Shown piece by piece: positions 9,361-19,466 of a stretch of 64,000 bases of DNA. The DNA lies in the NCBI GenBank assembly GCA_017599285.1, contig JAGFXX010000001.1, positions 2,294,001 to 2,358,000 on the forward strand. Reading direction: 5' to 3'. Within the stretch, counting starts at the first letter, position 1; each line of letters begins with the position of its first letter. The translations under genes were made by a program, and so were the position numbers. The stretch comes from Cereibacter azotoformans (GTDB taxonomy: Bacteria > Pseudomonadota > Alphaproteobacteria > Rhodobacterales > Rhodobacteraceae). Below the pieces are notes generated by a model. It worked only from the letters and a program-made list of their open reading frames with translations. It was not told the DNA's origin and did not search any database.

Positions 9361-10554
9361 ATGAACATCCATGAATACCAGGCGAAGGCGCTCCTGCGCA
9401 GCTACGGCGCGCCGGTGTCCGACGGCCGGGTCGTCCTGAAAGCCGACGAAGCCAAGTCTGCCGCAGGCGAACTTGGCGGGCCGCTCTGGGTCGTCAAGGC
9501 GCAGATCCACGCCGGCGGCCGCGGCAAGGGCAAGTTCAAGGAGCCGGAGGCCGGCGAGAAGGGCGGCGTCCGTCTGGCGAAGTCGGTGGGCGAGGCCGCC
9601 GAACTGGCCAAGCAGATGCTCGGCCGCACGCTGGTCACGCACCAGACCGGCGCCTCGGGCAAGCAGGTCAACCGCATCTACATCGAGGAAGGCTCCGACA
9701 TCGCGCGCGAACTCTACCTCGCGCTGCTGGTGGACCGCGGCACCTCGCGCATCTCGTTCGTGGTTTCGACCGAAGGCGGGATGGACATCGAGGAAGTGGC
9801 GGCCTCGACGCCCGAGAAGATCGTGTCCTTCTCGGTCGATCCGGCCTCGGGCCTGTCGGACTTCCACGGCCGCCGCGTGGCCTTCGCCCTCGGGCTGGAA
9901 GGCGCGCAGGTCAAGCAGTGCGTGCAACTGGTCAAGAACCTCTACCGCGCCTTCGTCGAGAAGGACATGGAGATGCTCGAGATCAACCCGCTGATCGTGA
10001 TGACCGACGGCAACCTGAAGGTGCTCGACGCCAAGGTGGGCTTCGACAACAACGCGCTCTACCGCCAGCCCGACATCATGGCGCTGCGCGACGAAACCGA
10101 GGAAGACCCGAAGGAACTCGCCGCCTCGAAGTTCGACCTGAACTACATCGCGCTCGACGGCGAGATCGGCTGCATGGTGAACGGCGCGGGCCTCGCGATG
10201 GCCACGATGGACATCATCAAGCTCTACGGCGCGGAGCCGGCGAACTTCCTCGACGTGGGCGGCGGCGCCACGAAGGAGAAGGTGACGGAAGCCTTCAAGA
10301 TCATCACCTCGGACCCGAACGTGAAGGGCATCCTGGTCAACATCTTCGGCGGCATCATGCGCTGCGACATCATCGCGGAAGGCATCATCGCCGCGGTGAA
10401 GGAAGTGGGCCTGCAGGTTCCGCTGGTCGTGCGACTTGAAGGCACCAACGTCGAGAAGGGCAAGGAGATCATCGCGAACTCCGGCCTGAATGTCATTGCG
10501 GGCGACAATCTGTCGGACGCCGCTCAGAAGATCGTCAAAGCGGTGAAGGGGTAA
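9361..10554 (+). CDS. sucC: Succinyl-CoA synthetase beta subunit (ADP-forming)
   Basis: A 397-residue ATP-grasp subunit that, with SucD, converts succinyl-CoA to succinate with substrate-level phosphorylation. The N-terminus [19 protein letters not shown] is diagnostic, and the ATP-grasp region and C-terminal [13 protein letters not shown] are intact. It is first in sucC-sucD-sucA-sucB, with 229 bp of regulatory DNA upstream. The ribosome site is weak (GGGAC, 7 bp before the ATG). Confidence 0.97.
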   Translation: MNIHEYQAKALLRSYGAPVSDGRVVLKADEAKSAAGELGGPLWVVKAQIHAGGRGKGKFKEPEAGEKGGVRLAKSVGEAAELAKQMLGRTLVTHQTGASGKQVNRIYIEEGSDIARELYLALLVDRGTSRISFVVSTEGGMDIEEVAASTPEKIVSFSVDPASGLSDFHGRRVAFALGLEGAQVKQCVQLVKNLYRAFVEKDMEMLEINPLIVMTDGNLKVLDAKVGFDNNALYRQPDIMALRDETEEDPKELAASKFDLNYIALDGEIGCMVNGAGLAMATMDIIKLYGAEPANFLDVGGGATKEKVTEAFKIITSDPNVKGILVNIFGGIMRCDIIAEGIIAAVKEVGLQVPLVVRLEGTNVEKGKEIIANSGLNVIAGDNLSDAAQKIVKAVKG

Positions 10555-10558
10555 TCCG

Positions 10559-11443
10559 ATGGCCGTTCTCGTCAACGAAAACACCAAAGTCATCTGCCAG
10601 GGCATCACCGGCAGCCAGGGCACCTTCCACACCGAGCAGGCGATCGCCTACGGGACCAAGATGGTCGGCGGCGTGACGCCCGGAAAGGGCGGCTCCGAGC
10701 ATCTGGGCCTGCCGGTCTTCAACTCGGTCTTCGAGGCCCGCGACGTCACCGGCGCCAACGCCTCCGTGATCTACGTCCCGCCGCCCTTTGCGGCCGACTC
10801 GATCCTCGAGGCGATCGACGCCGAGATGGAGCTGATCGTCTGCATCACCGAGGGCATCCCGGTGCTCGACATGATGAAGGTCAAGCGCGCCCTCGAAGGG
10901 TCGAAGTCGCGCCTGATCGGGCCGAACTGCCCCGGCGTCATCACCCCCGGCGCCTGCAAGATCGGCATCATGCCGGGCCACATCCACAAGCGCGGCTCGG
11001 TCGGTGTTGTCTCGCGCTCGGGGACGCTTACCTATGAGGCCGTGAAACAGACGACGGATCTCGGGCTGGGCCAGTCTTCGGCCGTGGGCATCGGCGGTGA
11101 CCCGATCAAGGGCACCGAGCACATCGACGTGCTCGAGATGTTCCTCGCGGACCCGGAAACCACCTCGATCATCATGATCGGCGAGATCGGTGGCTCGGCC
11201 GAAGAGGAAGCGGCGCAGTTCCTGGCCGACGAGAAGAAGCGCGGCCGCTGGAAGCCCACGGCGGGCTTCATCGCCGGGCGCACGGCGCCTCCGGGCCGCC
11301 GGATGGGCCACGCGGGTGCCATCGTCTCGGGCGGCAAGGGCGACGCGGAATCCAAGATCGAAGCGATGAAGAGCGCGGGCATCGTCGTGGCCGACAGCCC
11401 GGCCCATCTGGGCGAGGCCGTGATGCAGGCGCTCGGCAAATAA
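10559..11443 (+). CDS. sucD: Succinyl-CoA synthetase alpha subunit
   Basis: A 294-residue subunit carrying the CoA-binding Rossmann domain ([18 protein letters not shown]) and the phosphorylated active-site His in [14 protein letters not shown]. It lies 4 bp after sucC, consistent with stoichiometric coupled translation. A hairpin follows before sucA. Confidence 0.97.
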   Translation: MAVLVNENTKVICQGITGSQGTFHTEQAIAYGTKMVGGVTPGKGGSEHLGLPVFNSVFEARDVTGANASVIYVPPPFAADSILEAIDAEMELIVCITEGIPVLDMMKVKRALEGSKSRLIGPNCPGVITPGACKIGIMPGHIHKRGSVGVVSRSGTLTYEAVKQTTDLGLGQSSAVGIGGDPIKGTEHIDVLEMFLADPETTSIIMIGEIGGSAEEEAAQFLADEKKRGRWKPTAGFIAGRTAPPGRRMGHAGAIVSGGKGDAESKIEAMKSAGIVVADSPAHLGEAVMQALGK

Positions 11444-11450
11444 TACCTTC

Positions 11451-11477
11451 GGGTCCGCGCCATGTTGGTGCGGACCC
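11451..11477 (+). other. Hairpin between sucD and sucA
   Basis: GGGTCCGC and GCGGACCC form an 8-bp stem around an 11-base loop in the 55-bp gap between sucD and sucA. No T-run follows, so it may act as a partial terminator or an mRNA processing/stabilising structure that sets the SucCD to SucA ratio. Function is inferred. Confidence 0.5.
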
Positions 11478-11498
11478 ATTCAGATGTCAGGTGCAGCC

Positions 11499-14462
11499 AT
11501 GACGGAACAGTCTCCGAACGCGCAGTTCCACGCCTCGAGTTTCCTCCAGGGGCAGAATGCCGAGTATATTGACCAGTTGCAGGCACGTTATGCCGAAGAT
11601 CCCGCATCGGTGGATGCAGGCTGGGCGGAGTTGTTCCGTTCGCTGGGTGACAGCGAACTCGACGCCAAGCGTCAGGCGCACGGGCCCAGCTGGGCGCGCA
11701 CGGACTGGCCCCCAACGCCGGCCGACGATCTGACGGCCGCGCTCACCGGCGAATGGCCCGCAGCCCCGCCGAAGGAAGCCCGCACCGCCGGTCAGAAGAT
11801 CGCCGCCAAGGCCGCCGAGAAGGGCGTAAGCCTGTCCGACGCGCAGGTGCAACGCGCCGTTCTCGACTCGATCCGGGCGCTGATGATCATCCGGGCCTAC
11901 CGGATCCGCGGCCATCTGGCCGCCGATCTCGATCCGCTCGGGATGCGCAACACCTCGAACCACCCCGAACTCGACCCCAAGTCCTACGGCTTCACCGAAG
12001 CGGACATGGACCGGCCGATCTTCATCGACAATGTGCTCGGTCTTCAGGTCGCTTCGATGCGACAGATCGTGGACATGGTCAAGCGCACCTACTGCGGCAC
12101 TTTCGCTCTGCAGTACATGCATATTTCGGATCCCGAGCAGGCAGCCTGGCTCAAGGAGCGGATCGAGGGCTACGGCAAGGAGATCCACTTCACCCGTGAG
12201 GGCCGCCGCGCCATCCTGAACAAGATGGTCGAGGCCGAGGGCTTCGAGAAGTTCCTCCATGTGAAATACATGGGCACCAAGCGGTTCGGCCTCGACGGCG
12301 GCGAAAGCCTGATCCCCGCGATGGAGCAGATCATCAAGCGCGGCGGTGCGCTGGGTGTGAAGGAGATCGTGATCGGCATGCCGCACCGCGGCCGCCTGTC
12401 GGTCCTGGCCAACGTGATGGCCAAGCCCTACCGCGCCATTTTCAACGAATTCCAGGGCGGCAGCTTCAAGCCTGAGGATGTCGATGGCTCGGGCGACGTG
12501 AAATACCACCTCGGCGCCTCGTCCGACCGCGAGTTCGACGGCAACACCGTCCACCTGTCGCTGACCGCGAACCCCAGCCACCTCGAGGCGGTGAACCCGG
12601 TCGTGCTGGGCAAGGTCCGCGCCAAGCAGGAGCAGGCGGGCGACAAGACGCGCCATACCGTCCTGCCGATCCTGCTGCATGGCGACGCGGCCTTTGCCGG
12701 GCAAGGCGTGGTGGCCGAGTGCTTCGGCCTGTCGGGCCTTGTCGGGCACCGCACCGGCGGCACGATCCATATCGTCGTGAACAACCAGATCGGCTTCACC
12801 ACCGCGCCGTCCTTCTCGCGCTCGTCGCCCTACCCCACCGACATCGCGCTGATGGTCGAGGCGCCGATCTTCCACGTCAACGGCGACGATCCCGAAGCCG
12901 TGGTCCATGCCGCGAAGGTGGCGACCGAGTTCCGGCAGAAGTTCCACAAGGATGTCGTCATCGACATCTTCTGCTACCGGCGCTTCGGGCACAACGAGGG
13001 CGACGAGCCCATGTTCACCAACCCGGCGATGTACACTTCGATCAAGAAGCACAAGACGACGCTCCAGCTTTACACCGAGCGTCTGGTGCAGGACGGCCTC
13101 ATCCCCGAGGGCGAGATCGAGGACATGAAGGCCGCCTTCCAGGCCCGGCTCAACGAGGAGTTCGAGGCCGGCAAGGACTTCAAGCCGAACAAGGCCGACT
13201 GGCTGGACGGCCGCTGGAAGCACATCGACCGGCATGGCGACGAATACCAGCCGGGCCGCACCTCGATCGCGGCCGAGACGCTGCAGGAGATCGGTCAGGC
13301 GCTGACGCGCGTGCCCGAAGGGTTCGACCTGCACAAGACGGTCGGCCGCCAGCTCGAGGCCAAGAAGCAGATGTTCGAGACCGGGAAGGGCTTCGACTGG
13401 GCGACGGGCGAGGCGCTGGCCTTCGGTTCGTTCGTGGTTGAAGGTTACCCGGTGCGCCTCTCGGGGCAGGACTGCACCCGCGGCACCTTCAGCCAGCGGC
13501 ACTCGGCCTTCATCAACCAGTCGACCGAGGAACGCTACTACCCGCTGAACAACATCCGTTCCGGTCAGGCGCGCTACGAGGTCATCGACTCGATGCTATC
13601 GGAATATGCCGTGCTCGGCTTCGAGTATGGCTATTCGCTGGCCGAGCCGAATGCGCTGGTCATGTGGGAGGCCCAGTTCGGCGATTTCGCCAACGGCGCC
13701 CAGATCATGTTCGACCAGTTCATCAACTCGGGCGAGTCGAAGTGGCTGCGCATGTCGGGCCTTGTGGTGCTGTTGCCGCACGGCTTCGAGGGCCAGGGCC
13801 CCGAGCATTCCTCGGCCCGCCTTGAACGCTTCCTGCAGATGTCGGCCAACGACAACTGGATCGTGGCGAACTGCTCGACGCCGGCGAACTACTTCCACAT
13901 CCTGCGCCGGCAGATCCATCGCAACTTCCGCAAGCCGCTGATCCTGATGACGCCGAAATCGCTTCTGCGCCATCCGCTCTGCATTTCGAACGCCGAGGAT
14001 TTCACCACCGGATCGGGCTTCCACCGGGTGCTGTGGGACGACGCGCAGAAGGGCCACTCCGAGACGGTCCTGAAGCCCGACGCCGAGATCCGGCGCGTGG
14101 TGATCTGCTCGGGCAAGGTCTATTACGACCTGCTGGCCGAGCGCGACAAGCGGGGCATCGACGACATCTACCTCCTGCGGCTCGAGCAGTTCTACCCCTT
14201 CCCGGCGCTGAGCCTCGTGAAGGAGCTGGGCCGCTTCAAGGAGGCCGACATCGTCTGGTGCCAGGAAGAGCCGAAGAACCAGGGCGGCTGGACCTTTGTC
14301 GAGCCGAACCTCGAATGGGTGCTGACGCGGATCGGTGCCAGGCACCACCGCGCCCACTATGCCGGCCGAGCGGCCTCGGCTTCGCCCGCCACGGGCCTGG
14401 CCAGCCGCCACAAGGCGGAACAGGAGGCGCTGGTGAATGACGCGCTGACGATCGGGAGCTGA
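11499..14462 (+). CDS. sucA: 2-oxoglutarate dehydrogenase E1 component
   Basis: This thiamine-diphosphate enzyme decarboxylates 2-oxoglutarate and transfers the succinyl group to E2 lipoyl groups. The chosen start gives 987 residues, beginning [16 protein letters not shown] as in relatives. An in-frame ATG at 11484 would add MSGAA. AGGTG lies 5 bp before the chosen ATG. The E1o N-terminal segment ([17 protein letters not shown]), the ThDP site around GDAAFAGQG, and the C-terminal domain are all present. sucB follows 2 bp after the stop. Confidence 0.96.
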   Translation: MTEQSPNAQFHASSFLQGQNAEYIDQLQARYAEDPASVDAGWAELFRSLGDSELDAKRQAHGPSWARTDWPPTPADDLTAALTGEWPAAPPKEARTAGQKIAAKAAEKGVSLSDAQVQRAVLDSIRALMIIRAYRIRGHLAADLDPLGMRNTSNHPELDPKSYGFTEADMDRPIFIDNVLGLQVASMRQIVDMVKRTYCGTFALQYMHISDPEQAAWLKERIEGYGKEIHFTREGRRAILNKMVEAEGFEKFLHVKYMGTKRFGLDGGESLIPAMEQIIKRGGALGVKEIVIGMPHRGRLSVLANVMAKPYRAIFNEFQGGSFKPEDVDGSGDVKYHLGASSDREFDGNTVHLSLTANPSHLEAVNPVVLGKVRAKQEQAGDKTRHTVLPILLHGDAAFAGQGVVAECFGLSGLVGHRTGGTIHIVVNNQIGFTTAPSFSRSSPYPTDIALMVEAPIFHVNGDDPEAVVHAAKVATEFRQKFHKDVVIDIFCYRRFGHNEGDEPMFTNPAMYTSIKKHKTTLQLYTERLVQDGLIPEGEIEDMKAAFQARLNEEFEAGKDFKPNKADWLDGRWKHIDRHGDEYQPGRTSIAAETLQEIGQALTRVPEGFDLHKTVGRQLEAKKQMFETGKGFDWATGEALAFGSFVVEGYPVRLSGQDCTRGTFSQRHSAFINQSTEERYYPLNNIRSGQARYEVIDSMLSEYAVLGFEYGYSLAEPNALVMWEAQFGDFANGAQIMFDQFINSGESKWLRMSGLVVLLPHGFEGQGPEHSSARLERFLQMSANDNWIVANCSTPANYFHILRRQIHRNFRKPLILMTPKSLLRHPLCISNAEDFTTGSGFHRVLWDDAQKGHSETVLKPDAEIRRVVICSGKVYYDLLAERDKRGIDDIYLLRLEQFYPFPALSLVKELGRFKEADIVWCQEEPKNQGGWTFVEPNLEWVLTRIGARHHRAHYAGRAASASPATGLASRHKAEQEALVNDALTIGS

Positions 14463-14464
14463 GG

Positions 14465-15985
14465 ATGGGAACGGAAGTTAGGGTTCCGACGCTGGGAGAA
14501 AGCGTCTCGGAGGCGACGGTCGCCACCTGGTTCAAGAAGCCGGGGGACCGTGTGGCCGCCGACGAGATGCTCTGCGAACTCGAGACCGACAAGGTGACGG
14601 TCGAGGTTCACGCGCCCGTCGCGGGCCGCCTGACCGAGATCGTCGCCCCCGAGGGGACGACGGTTGCGGTTTCGGCCCTTCTGGCGCAGATCGGAGCAGC
14701 GGAGGCCGGCGACGAACCGGCCCCGGCAAGGACTCATGGGGGCGCCGAGGCACAGGCCGGCGCGGGAGAGAGCAAGATGATCGACGTGATGGTGCCTGCC
14801 CTTGGCGAATCGGTGTCCGAGGCAACCGTGTCCACCTGGTTCAAGAAGCCGGGCGACACGGTGGCGCAGGACGAGATGCTCTGCGAGCTCGAGACCGACA
14901 AGGTGTCGGTCGAGGTGCCCGCGCCCGCGGCGGGCGTGCTGGCCGAGATCCTCGTGACCGAGGGCACGACCGTCGCCGCGGGCTCGCGCCTTGCGCTGAT
15001 CTCGACCGATGGCCAGGGCGTGGCTGCCGCGCCGAAGGCCGAGGCTCCGAAGGTTGACGCGGCCCCCGCCAGGGCCGCGAAGAAGGACGTCGAGGATGCT
15101 CCGGCCGCGAAGAAGGCGATGGCCGAGGCCGGCCTTTCGCCGGATGCGGTGCAGGGCACCGGCCGCGATGGCCGGATCATGAAGGACGACGTCGCCCGCG
15201 CGGTCGCGGGCGCATCGCAGGCTCAGGCCCCGGCACCCGCGCCGCAGCCCTCGCTGCCGCGCCAGCCGGTCCCGGCCGACGATGCGGCCCGCGAGGAGCG
15301 GGTCAAGATGACCCGCCTGCGCCAGACCATCGCCCGCCGCCTGAAGGAGGCGCAGAACACCGCCGCCATGCTCACCACCTACAACGAGGTGGACATGTCG
15401 GGCGTGATGGCGCTGCGCAACGAATACAAGGACCAGTTCGAGAAGAAGCACGGCACCAAGATGGGCTTCATGTCCTTCTTCGTGAAGGCCTGCTGCCACG
15501 CGCTCAAGGAAGTGCCCGAGGTCAATGCGGAGATCGACGGCACCGACATCGTCTACAAGAACTACGTCCACATGGGCGTGGCGGTGGGCACGCCCTCGGG
15601 CCTCGTGGTGCCGGTGGTGCGCGACGCCGACCAGATGGGCTTTGCCCAGATCGAGAAGAAGATCGCCGAGCTTGGCGCGCGGGCGCGTGACGGCAAGCTC
15701 TCGATGGCCGAGATGCAGGGCGGCAGCTTCACCATCTCGAACGGCGGTGTCTATGGCTCGCTCATGTCCTCGCCGATCCTGAACCCGCCGCAGTCGGGCA
15801 TCCTCGGCATGCACAAGATCCAGGACCGGCCGGTGGTAGAAAAGGGCCAGATCGTCATCCGCCCGATGATGTATCTCGCGCTCAGCTACGATCACCGCAT
15901 CGTCGATGGCAAGGGCGCGGTGACCTTCCTCGTCCGCGTCAAGGAGGCGCTGGAAGATCCGCGCCGCCTGCTGCTCGACCTCTGA
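14465..15985 (+). CDS. sucB: Dihydrolipoamide succinyltransferase (E2o) with two lipoyl domains
   Basis: A 506-residue E2 of the 2-oxoglutarate dehydrogenase complex. There are two near-identical lipoyl domains: residues 2-77 with K43, and 106-181 with K146, both in ETDKV. A peripheral subunit-binding domain follows ([20 protein letters not shown]), then the catalytic domain ending with SYDHRIVDG. Usual E2o has one lipoyl domain and about 400 residues. M105 (14777) has GGGAGAG 6 bp upstream and would give a standard 402-residue form, so an internal start is conceivable. Confidence 0.96.
   Translation: MGTEVRVPTLGESVSEATVATWFKKPGDRVAADEMLCELETDKVTVEVHAPVAGRLTEIVAPEGTTVAVSALLAQIGAAEAGDEPAPARTHGGAEAQAGAGESKMIDVMVPALGESVSEATVSTWFKKPGDTVAQDEMLCELETDKVSVEVPAPAAGVLAEILVTEGTTVAAGSRLALISTDGQGVAAAPKAEAPKVDAAPARAAKKDVEDAPAAKKAMAEAGLSPDAVQGTGRDGRIMKDDVARAVAGASQAQAPAPAPQPSLPRQPVPADDAAREERVKMTRLRQTIARRLKEAQNTAAMLTTYNEVDMSGVMALRNEYKDQFEKKHGTKMGFMSFFVKACCHALKEVPEVNAEIDGTDIVYKNYVHMGVAVGTPSGLVVPVVRDADQMGFAQIEKKIAELGARARDGKLSMAEMQGGSFTISNGGVYGSLMSSPILNPPQSGILGMHKIQDRPVVEKGQIVIRPMMYLALSYDHRIVDGKGAVTFLVRVKEALEDPRRLLLDL
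14468..15007 (+). repeat. Direct repeat encoding tandem lipoyl domains
   Basis: The segments 14468-14695 and 14780-15007 are diverged direct repeats. They share long identical tracts around the CTGGTTCAAGAAGCCGG and GAGATGCTCTGCGA regions. They reflect intragenic duplication of the lipoyl domain. Confidence 0.85.
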
Positions 15986-15994
15986 TACCCGCGT

Positions 15995-16019
15995 GGGCCC
16001 CGGGACCGTCCCGGGGCCC
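15995..16019 (+). terminator. Terminator-like hairpin after sucB
   Basis: GGGCCCCGGGAC and GTCCCGGGGCCC form a 12-bp perfect inverted repeat around a single base immediately after sucB, followed by TCCCGTCTC. It probably ends or attenuates the suc operon before the MAPEG gene. Confidence 0.65.
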
Positions 16020-16036
16020 TCCCGTCTCCGGGGACC

Positions 16037-16435
16037 ATGATGACCACCGAACTCACCGTTCTCTGCCTGGCCGGCCTCCTGCAGGCCCTGACCTTCCTTC
16101 CCTTCGCGCTCCTCGCCAACATGGAGCTCGGCTACAAATGGACGACCGGCCCGCGGGACGAGCCGCCGAACCAGCCGCTCTCCACCGTGCCGGGCCGGCT
16201 CCAGCGGGCGCTGAACAACCATTTCGAGGGGCTGATCCTCTTCACGCTCGCGGTGGTCGTCGTGACGCTCGGCGGCCAGGCCACCGGCTTCACCGCCGCG
16301 ATGGCCTGGATCTACCTCGCCGCCCGCATCCTCTACATCCCGGCCTATGTGCTCGGCTGGCGCCCCTGGCGCTCGGCCATCTGGGCCGCAGGCTTCACCG
16401 CCACCGTGGCGATGCTCCTCGCCGCGCTCGTCTGA
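16037..16435 (+). CDS. MAPEG family membrane protein
   Basis: A 132-residue protein with four hydrophobic segments and the MAPEG-like central [20 protein letters not shown], a family that includes microsomal glutathione transferases. Bacterial members are mostly uncharacterised. It lies between sucB and lpd, but a hairpin before it and a repeat element after it suggest separate expression. An ATG one codon downstream is equally possible as the start. Confidence 0.85.
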   Translation: MMTTELTVLCLAGLLQALTFLPFALLANMELGYKWTTGPRDEPPNQPLSTVPGRLQRALNNHFEGLILFTLAVVVVTLGGQATGFTAAMAWIYLAARILYIPAYVLGWRPWRSAIWAAGFTATVAMLLAALV

Positions 16436-16451
16436 TCCTTTCCGCGCCCCT

Positions 16452-16503
16452 TCACTCTGTCCAAATATCCTCGGGGGGCACGGGGGGCAGACAGCCCCCC
16501 GCC
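16452..16503 (+). repeat. Dispersed intergenic repeat, copy 1
   Basis: The element contains CAAATATCCTCGGGGGG followed by a hairpin of GGGGGGC, loop AGACA, and GCCCCCC (16482-16500). Two further copies in the window (43022-43073 and 63591-63660) share the same core and loop. This copy lies 46 bp upstream of lpd. Confidence 0.8.
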
Positions 16504-16548
16504 TCTCCCCTCGCGGACCCGCAGGGCGCTCGCAACCCGGAGGCCACA

Positions 16549-17937
16549 ATGGCAACTTTCGACGTCATCATCATCGGCGCGGGCCCCGGCGGCTATGTCT
16601 CCGCCATCCGCTGCGCGCAGCTCGGGCTGAAGACCGCCGTGGTCGAGGGCCGCGACACGCTGGGCGGCACCTGCCTCAACGTGGGCTGCATCCCCTCCAA
16701 GGCGCTGCTGCACGCCACCCACAACCTGCACGAAGTCCACGAGAACTTCGAGAAGATGGGCCTGATGGGCGGCCATCCCACCGTGGACTGGCCGAAGATG
16801 CAGGCCTACAAGCAGGATGTGGTGGACGGCAACACCAAGGGCATCGAGTTCCTGTTCAAGAAGAACAAGATCACCTGGCTCAAGGGCTGGGGCTCGATCC
16901 CCGAGGCCGGCAAGGTCAAGGTCGGCGACGAGATCCACGAGGCGAAGTCCGTCGTGATCGCCACCGGCTCCGAGCCCGCAAGCCTCCCGGGAGTCGAGGT
17001 GGACGAGAAGATCGTGGTCACCTCGACCGGCGCCCTCAGCCTCGACAGGATCCCCGAGACGATGGTGGTGATCGGCGCGGGCGTGATCGGGCTCGAACTC
17101 GGCTCGGTCTATGCCCGGCTGGGTGCCAAGGTGACAGTCGTCGAATATATGGACAAGATCATCCCCGGCGCGGATGGCGAGATCATCAAGGGCTTCCAGC
17201 GCATCCTGGCCAGGCAGGGGCTCGAGTTCGTCCTCGGCGCCGCGGTGCAGGGTGTCACGGTGCAGGACGGCAAGGCCACCGTGACCTGGAAGGCCAACAA
17301 GGACGGCAAGGACTCGAGCCTCACCGCCGACACGGTGCTCGTCGCCACCGGGCGCAAACCCTTCACCGAGGGGCTGGGGCTCGAGGCGCTCGGCGTCGAG
17401 ATGCTCCCGCGCGGCATGGTCAAGATCGACGACCACTTCCGCACCAACGTTCCGGGCCTCTACGCCATCGGCGACTGCGTGCCGGGGGCCATGCTGGCCC
17501 ACAAGGCCGAGGACGAAGGCATGGCCGTGGCCGAGATCCTCGCCGGCAAGCATGGCCATGTGAACTACGGCGTGATCCCGGGCGTGATCTACACCACCCC
17601 CGAAGTCGCGAGCGTCGGCCAGACCGAGGAGATGCTGAAGGAGGCGGGCCGCGCCTACAAGGTCGGCAAGTTCCCCTTCATGGGCAATGCGCGCGCCAAG
17701 GCGGTCTTCCAGGCCGAAGGCTTCGTGAAGCTGCTGGCCGACAAGGAAACCGACCGCATCCTTGGCTGCCACATCATCGGACCGGCCGCGGGCGACCTGA
17801 TCCACGAAGTCTGCGTGGCGATGGAGTTCGGCGCCTCGTCGCAGGATCTTGCGCTGACATGCCATGCCCACCCGACCTGGTCCGAGGCCGTCCGCGAGGC
17901 AGCGCTGGCCTGTGGTGACGGCGCGATCCACGCCTGA
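16549..17937 (+). CDS. lpd: Dihydrolipoamide dehydrogenase (E3)
   Basis: A 462-residue flavoprotein disulfide reductase that reoxidises E2 lipoyl groups with NAD+. The N-terminal FAD motif GAGPGG is followed by the redox-active CLNVGC (C42, C47). The C-terminal HAHPTWSE supplies the catalytic His-Glu pair from the partner subunit. The start at 16549 is backed by CGGAGG 5 bp upstream. Position after suc genes suggests service to the 2-oxoglutarate complex. A second, divergent homolog lies at 19467-20879. Confidence 0.96.
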   Translation: MATFDVIIIGAGPGGYVSAIRCAQLGLKTAVVEGRDTLGGTCLNVGCIPSKALLHATHNLHEVHENFEKMGLMGGHPTVDWPKMQAYKQDVVDGNTKGIEFLFKKNKITWLKGWGSIPEAGKVKVGDEIHEAKSVVIATGSEPASLPGVEVDEKIVVTSTGALSLDRIPETMVVIGAGVIGLELGSVYARLGAKVTVVEYMDKIIPGADGEIIKGFQRILARQGLEFVLGAAVQGVTVQDGKATVTWKANKDGKDSSLTADTVLVATGRKPFTEGLGLEALGVEMLPRGMVKIDDHFRTNVPGLYAIGDCVPGAMLAHKAEDEGMAVAEILAGKHGHVNYGVIPGVIYTTPEVASVGQTEEMLKEAGRAYKVGKFPFMGNARAKAVFQAEGFVKLLADKETDRILGCHIIGPAAGDLIHEVCVAMEFGASSQDLALTCHAHPTWSEAVREAALACGDGAIHA

Positions 17938-17953
17938 TCGGCTGCGTGACCCT

Positions 17954-17983
17954 CGGGAGGGGCCCTGCGGCCCCTCCCGTCTT
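17954..17983. terminator. Bidirectional terminator between lpd and sensor kinase
   Basis: CGGGAGGGGCC and GGCCCCTCCCG form an 11-bp stem with a CTGC loop, followed by TCTTG, in the gap between convergent genes. Confidence 0.8.
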
Positions 17984-18009
17984 GCGACATGGGCCGCCGG
18001 ACCGCGGTC

Positions 18010-19410
18010 TCAGCTCACGTCTCCGAGACCGAGCCCCTTGGGCAGGCGGATGATGAACTCGGTTCCCTGCGCATCGCTGCGCAGCAGGTCCAGACGCCCG
18101 CCGTGCCCCCTCACCAGTTCCGACGAGATCGCAAGCCCGAGCCCCGATCCGCCCTTGCGCGCCCCGCCCTGAAAGGCCGTGAACAGATGCTCGCGCGCCT
18201 TGGGCGGCAGGCCGGGCCCGGTATCTCCGACCCGGATCCACCACTCCTCCTCGCCCTCGCCGGCCGACAGCTCGATCGTGCCCTGCTGGCCGGTCGTCTC
18301 GATCGCCTGCCGGGCGTTGCGCACGAGGTTGCCCAGAACCCGGTAGAGCTGTTCGCCATCGGCCCGGATCACCATGTTCGGCGGAACATCGATCAGGCAG
18401 CCGACCTCACCGCCGCCGACGAGCGATTCGGCCTCGGCCACCTCCTCCATCAGGCGGCGCAACGGGACGCGGGTGATCTGCGGTGGCGGCTCCTCGGCCC
18501 GGCCAAAGGTCAGCGTGGCTTCGCACAGGGACACCGCCCGGCGGATCGAGCCCAGCAGCTTGGGCGCTGCCCGCGCCACCGCCGGATCGTCCGAGGACGA
18601 GAGCCGGTCGGCAAAGAGTTGCGCCGTCGTCAGGATGTTGCGCAGGTCGTGGCTGATCTTGGCGACCGCCCCGCCAAGCTGGGCAAGGCGCTCCTTCTGG
18701 CGCAGCGCCCCGATCAGCTGGGTCTGCATCATCTGCAGCGCCTCTTCCGCCTCGCGCAGCTCGCGGATGCCGGCGGTGGGCGTGATCACCCGGCGCGCAT
18801 CCTCGGGCGCCTCGGCGTAGGATGTCATGTGCGTCACCACGCGCCGGATCGGCAGCACCAGAAGCCGCCGCACCGCCAGGAACAGAAGAAGCGCCGTCAC
18901 CATCGAGATCAGCGCCGAAAAGACCAGCACGCGCGCGCCATGTTCCAGCATCGCCGTGCGCATCGGGCCCCGCTCGAGCGCGACCTCGATCTGCTGGCCG
19001 CCGCTTTCCACGGGCTCGCCGATCACCCGGATCACGCCCTCGCGATCCAGGAGGTCCATGAACGTGTCGCGGATCATCCCCAGCGGCCCGGCAAAGCGCA
19101 GGTCGTAGGTCACCTCGACCGGCACCGGGATCGGCGAGGACAGCACGAGTTGCCGGATCTCGTCGCGCCGCAGCACGACGTTGTAGACACCCGCGTTGGC
19201 CAGCAGTTCGGCTTCCAGCTCGGGCGTGATCATCTCGTCGGCCGCCAGGAGCGCAAGCGAGGCGATCTGCGCCTTCTCGAGCCGCAAGAGCAGGTAGCCT
19301 TCGCGGAAGCGCGCCACCGAGGGCACGAGAATCAGCACCTCTGCCAGCATGACGAAGGCAGCGGTGAGCATCAGGAACCGCCCCGAGAGCGTGTTCAGGA
19401 ACCGCCGCAA
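18010..19410 (-). CDS. Membrane-bound sensor histidine kinase
   Basis: A 466-residue kinase with an N-terminal transmembrane helix (about 10-30), a periplasmic sensor region of about 130 residues, a second helix (about 160-182), a HAMP-like linker, and a dimerisation/H-box with KISHDLRNILT. The catalytic domain has the N box NLVRNARQAI, the G1 box GDTGPGLP and the G2 box GGSGLGLAIS. No response regulator gene is adjacent, so it is an orphan whose partner and signal are unknown. Confidence 0.9.
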   Translation of the reverse strand: MRRFLNTLSGRFLMLTAAFVMLAEVLILVPSVARFREGYLLLRLEKAQIASLALLAADEMITPELEAELLANAGVYNVVLRRDEIRQLVLSSPIPVPVEVTYDLRFAGPLGMIRDTFMDLLDREGVIRVIGEPVESGGQQIEVALERGPMRTAMLEHGARVLVFSALISMVTALLLFLAVRRLLVLPIRRVVTHMTSYAEAPEDARRVITPTAGIRELREAEEALQMMQTQLIGALRQKERLAQLGGAVAKISHDLRNILTTAQLFADRLSSSDDPAVARAAPKLLGSIRRAVSLCEATLTFGRAEEPPPQITRVPLRRLMEEVAEAESLVGGGEVGCLIDVPPNMVIRADGEQLYRVLGNLVRNARQAIETTGQQGTIELSAGEGEEEWWIRVGDTGPGLPPKAREHLFTAFQGGARKGGSGLGLAISSELVRGHGGRLDLLRSDAQGTEFIIRLPKGLGLGDVS

Positions 19411-19466
19411 AATCCCGTCCTTCCGACTCTACCTGCTACCAACGCGCCCGCCGGATCCTGGGTCCG

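Noticed and set aside
14777-14779. Using the internal ATG as the sole sucB start
   Set aside because: The upstream frame encodes a complete lipoyl domain with its own ribosome site 2 bp after sucA, so the long form is surely made.
18782-18789. Single GTGATCAC inside the sensor kinase gene
   Set aside because: It is unpaired and inside coding sequence, so it is likely a chance occurrence.
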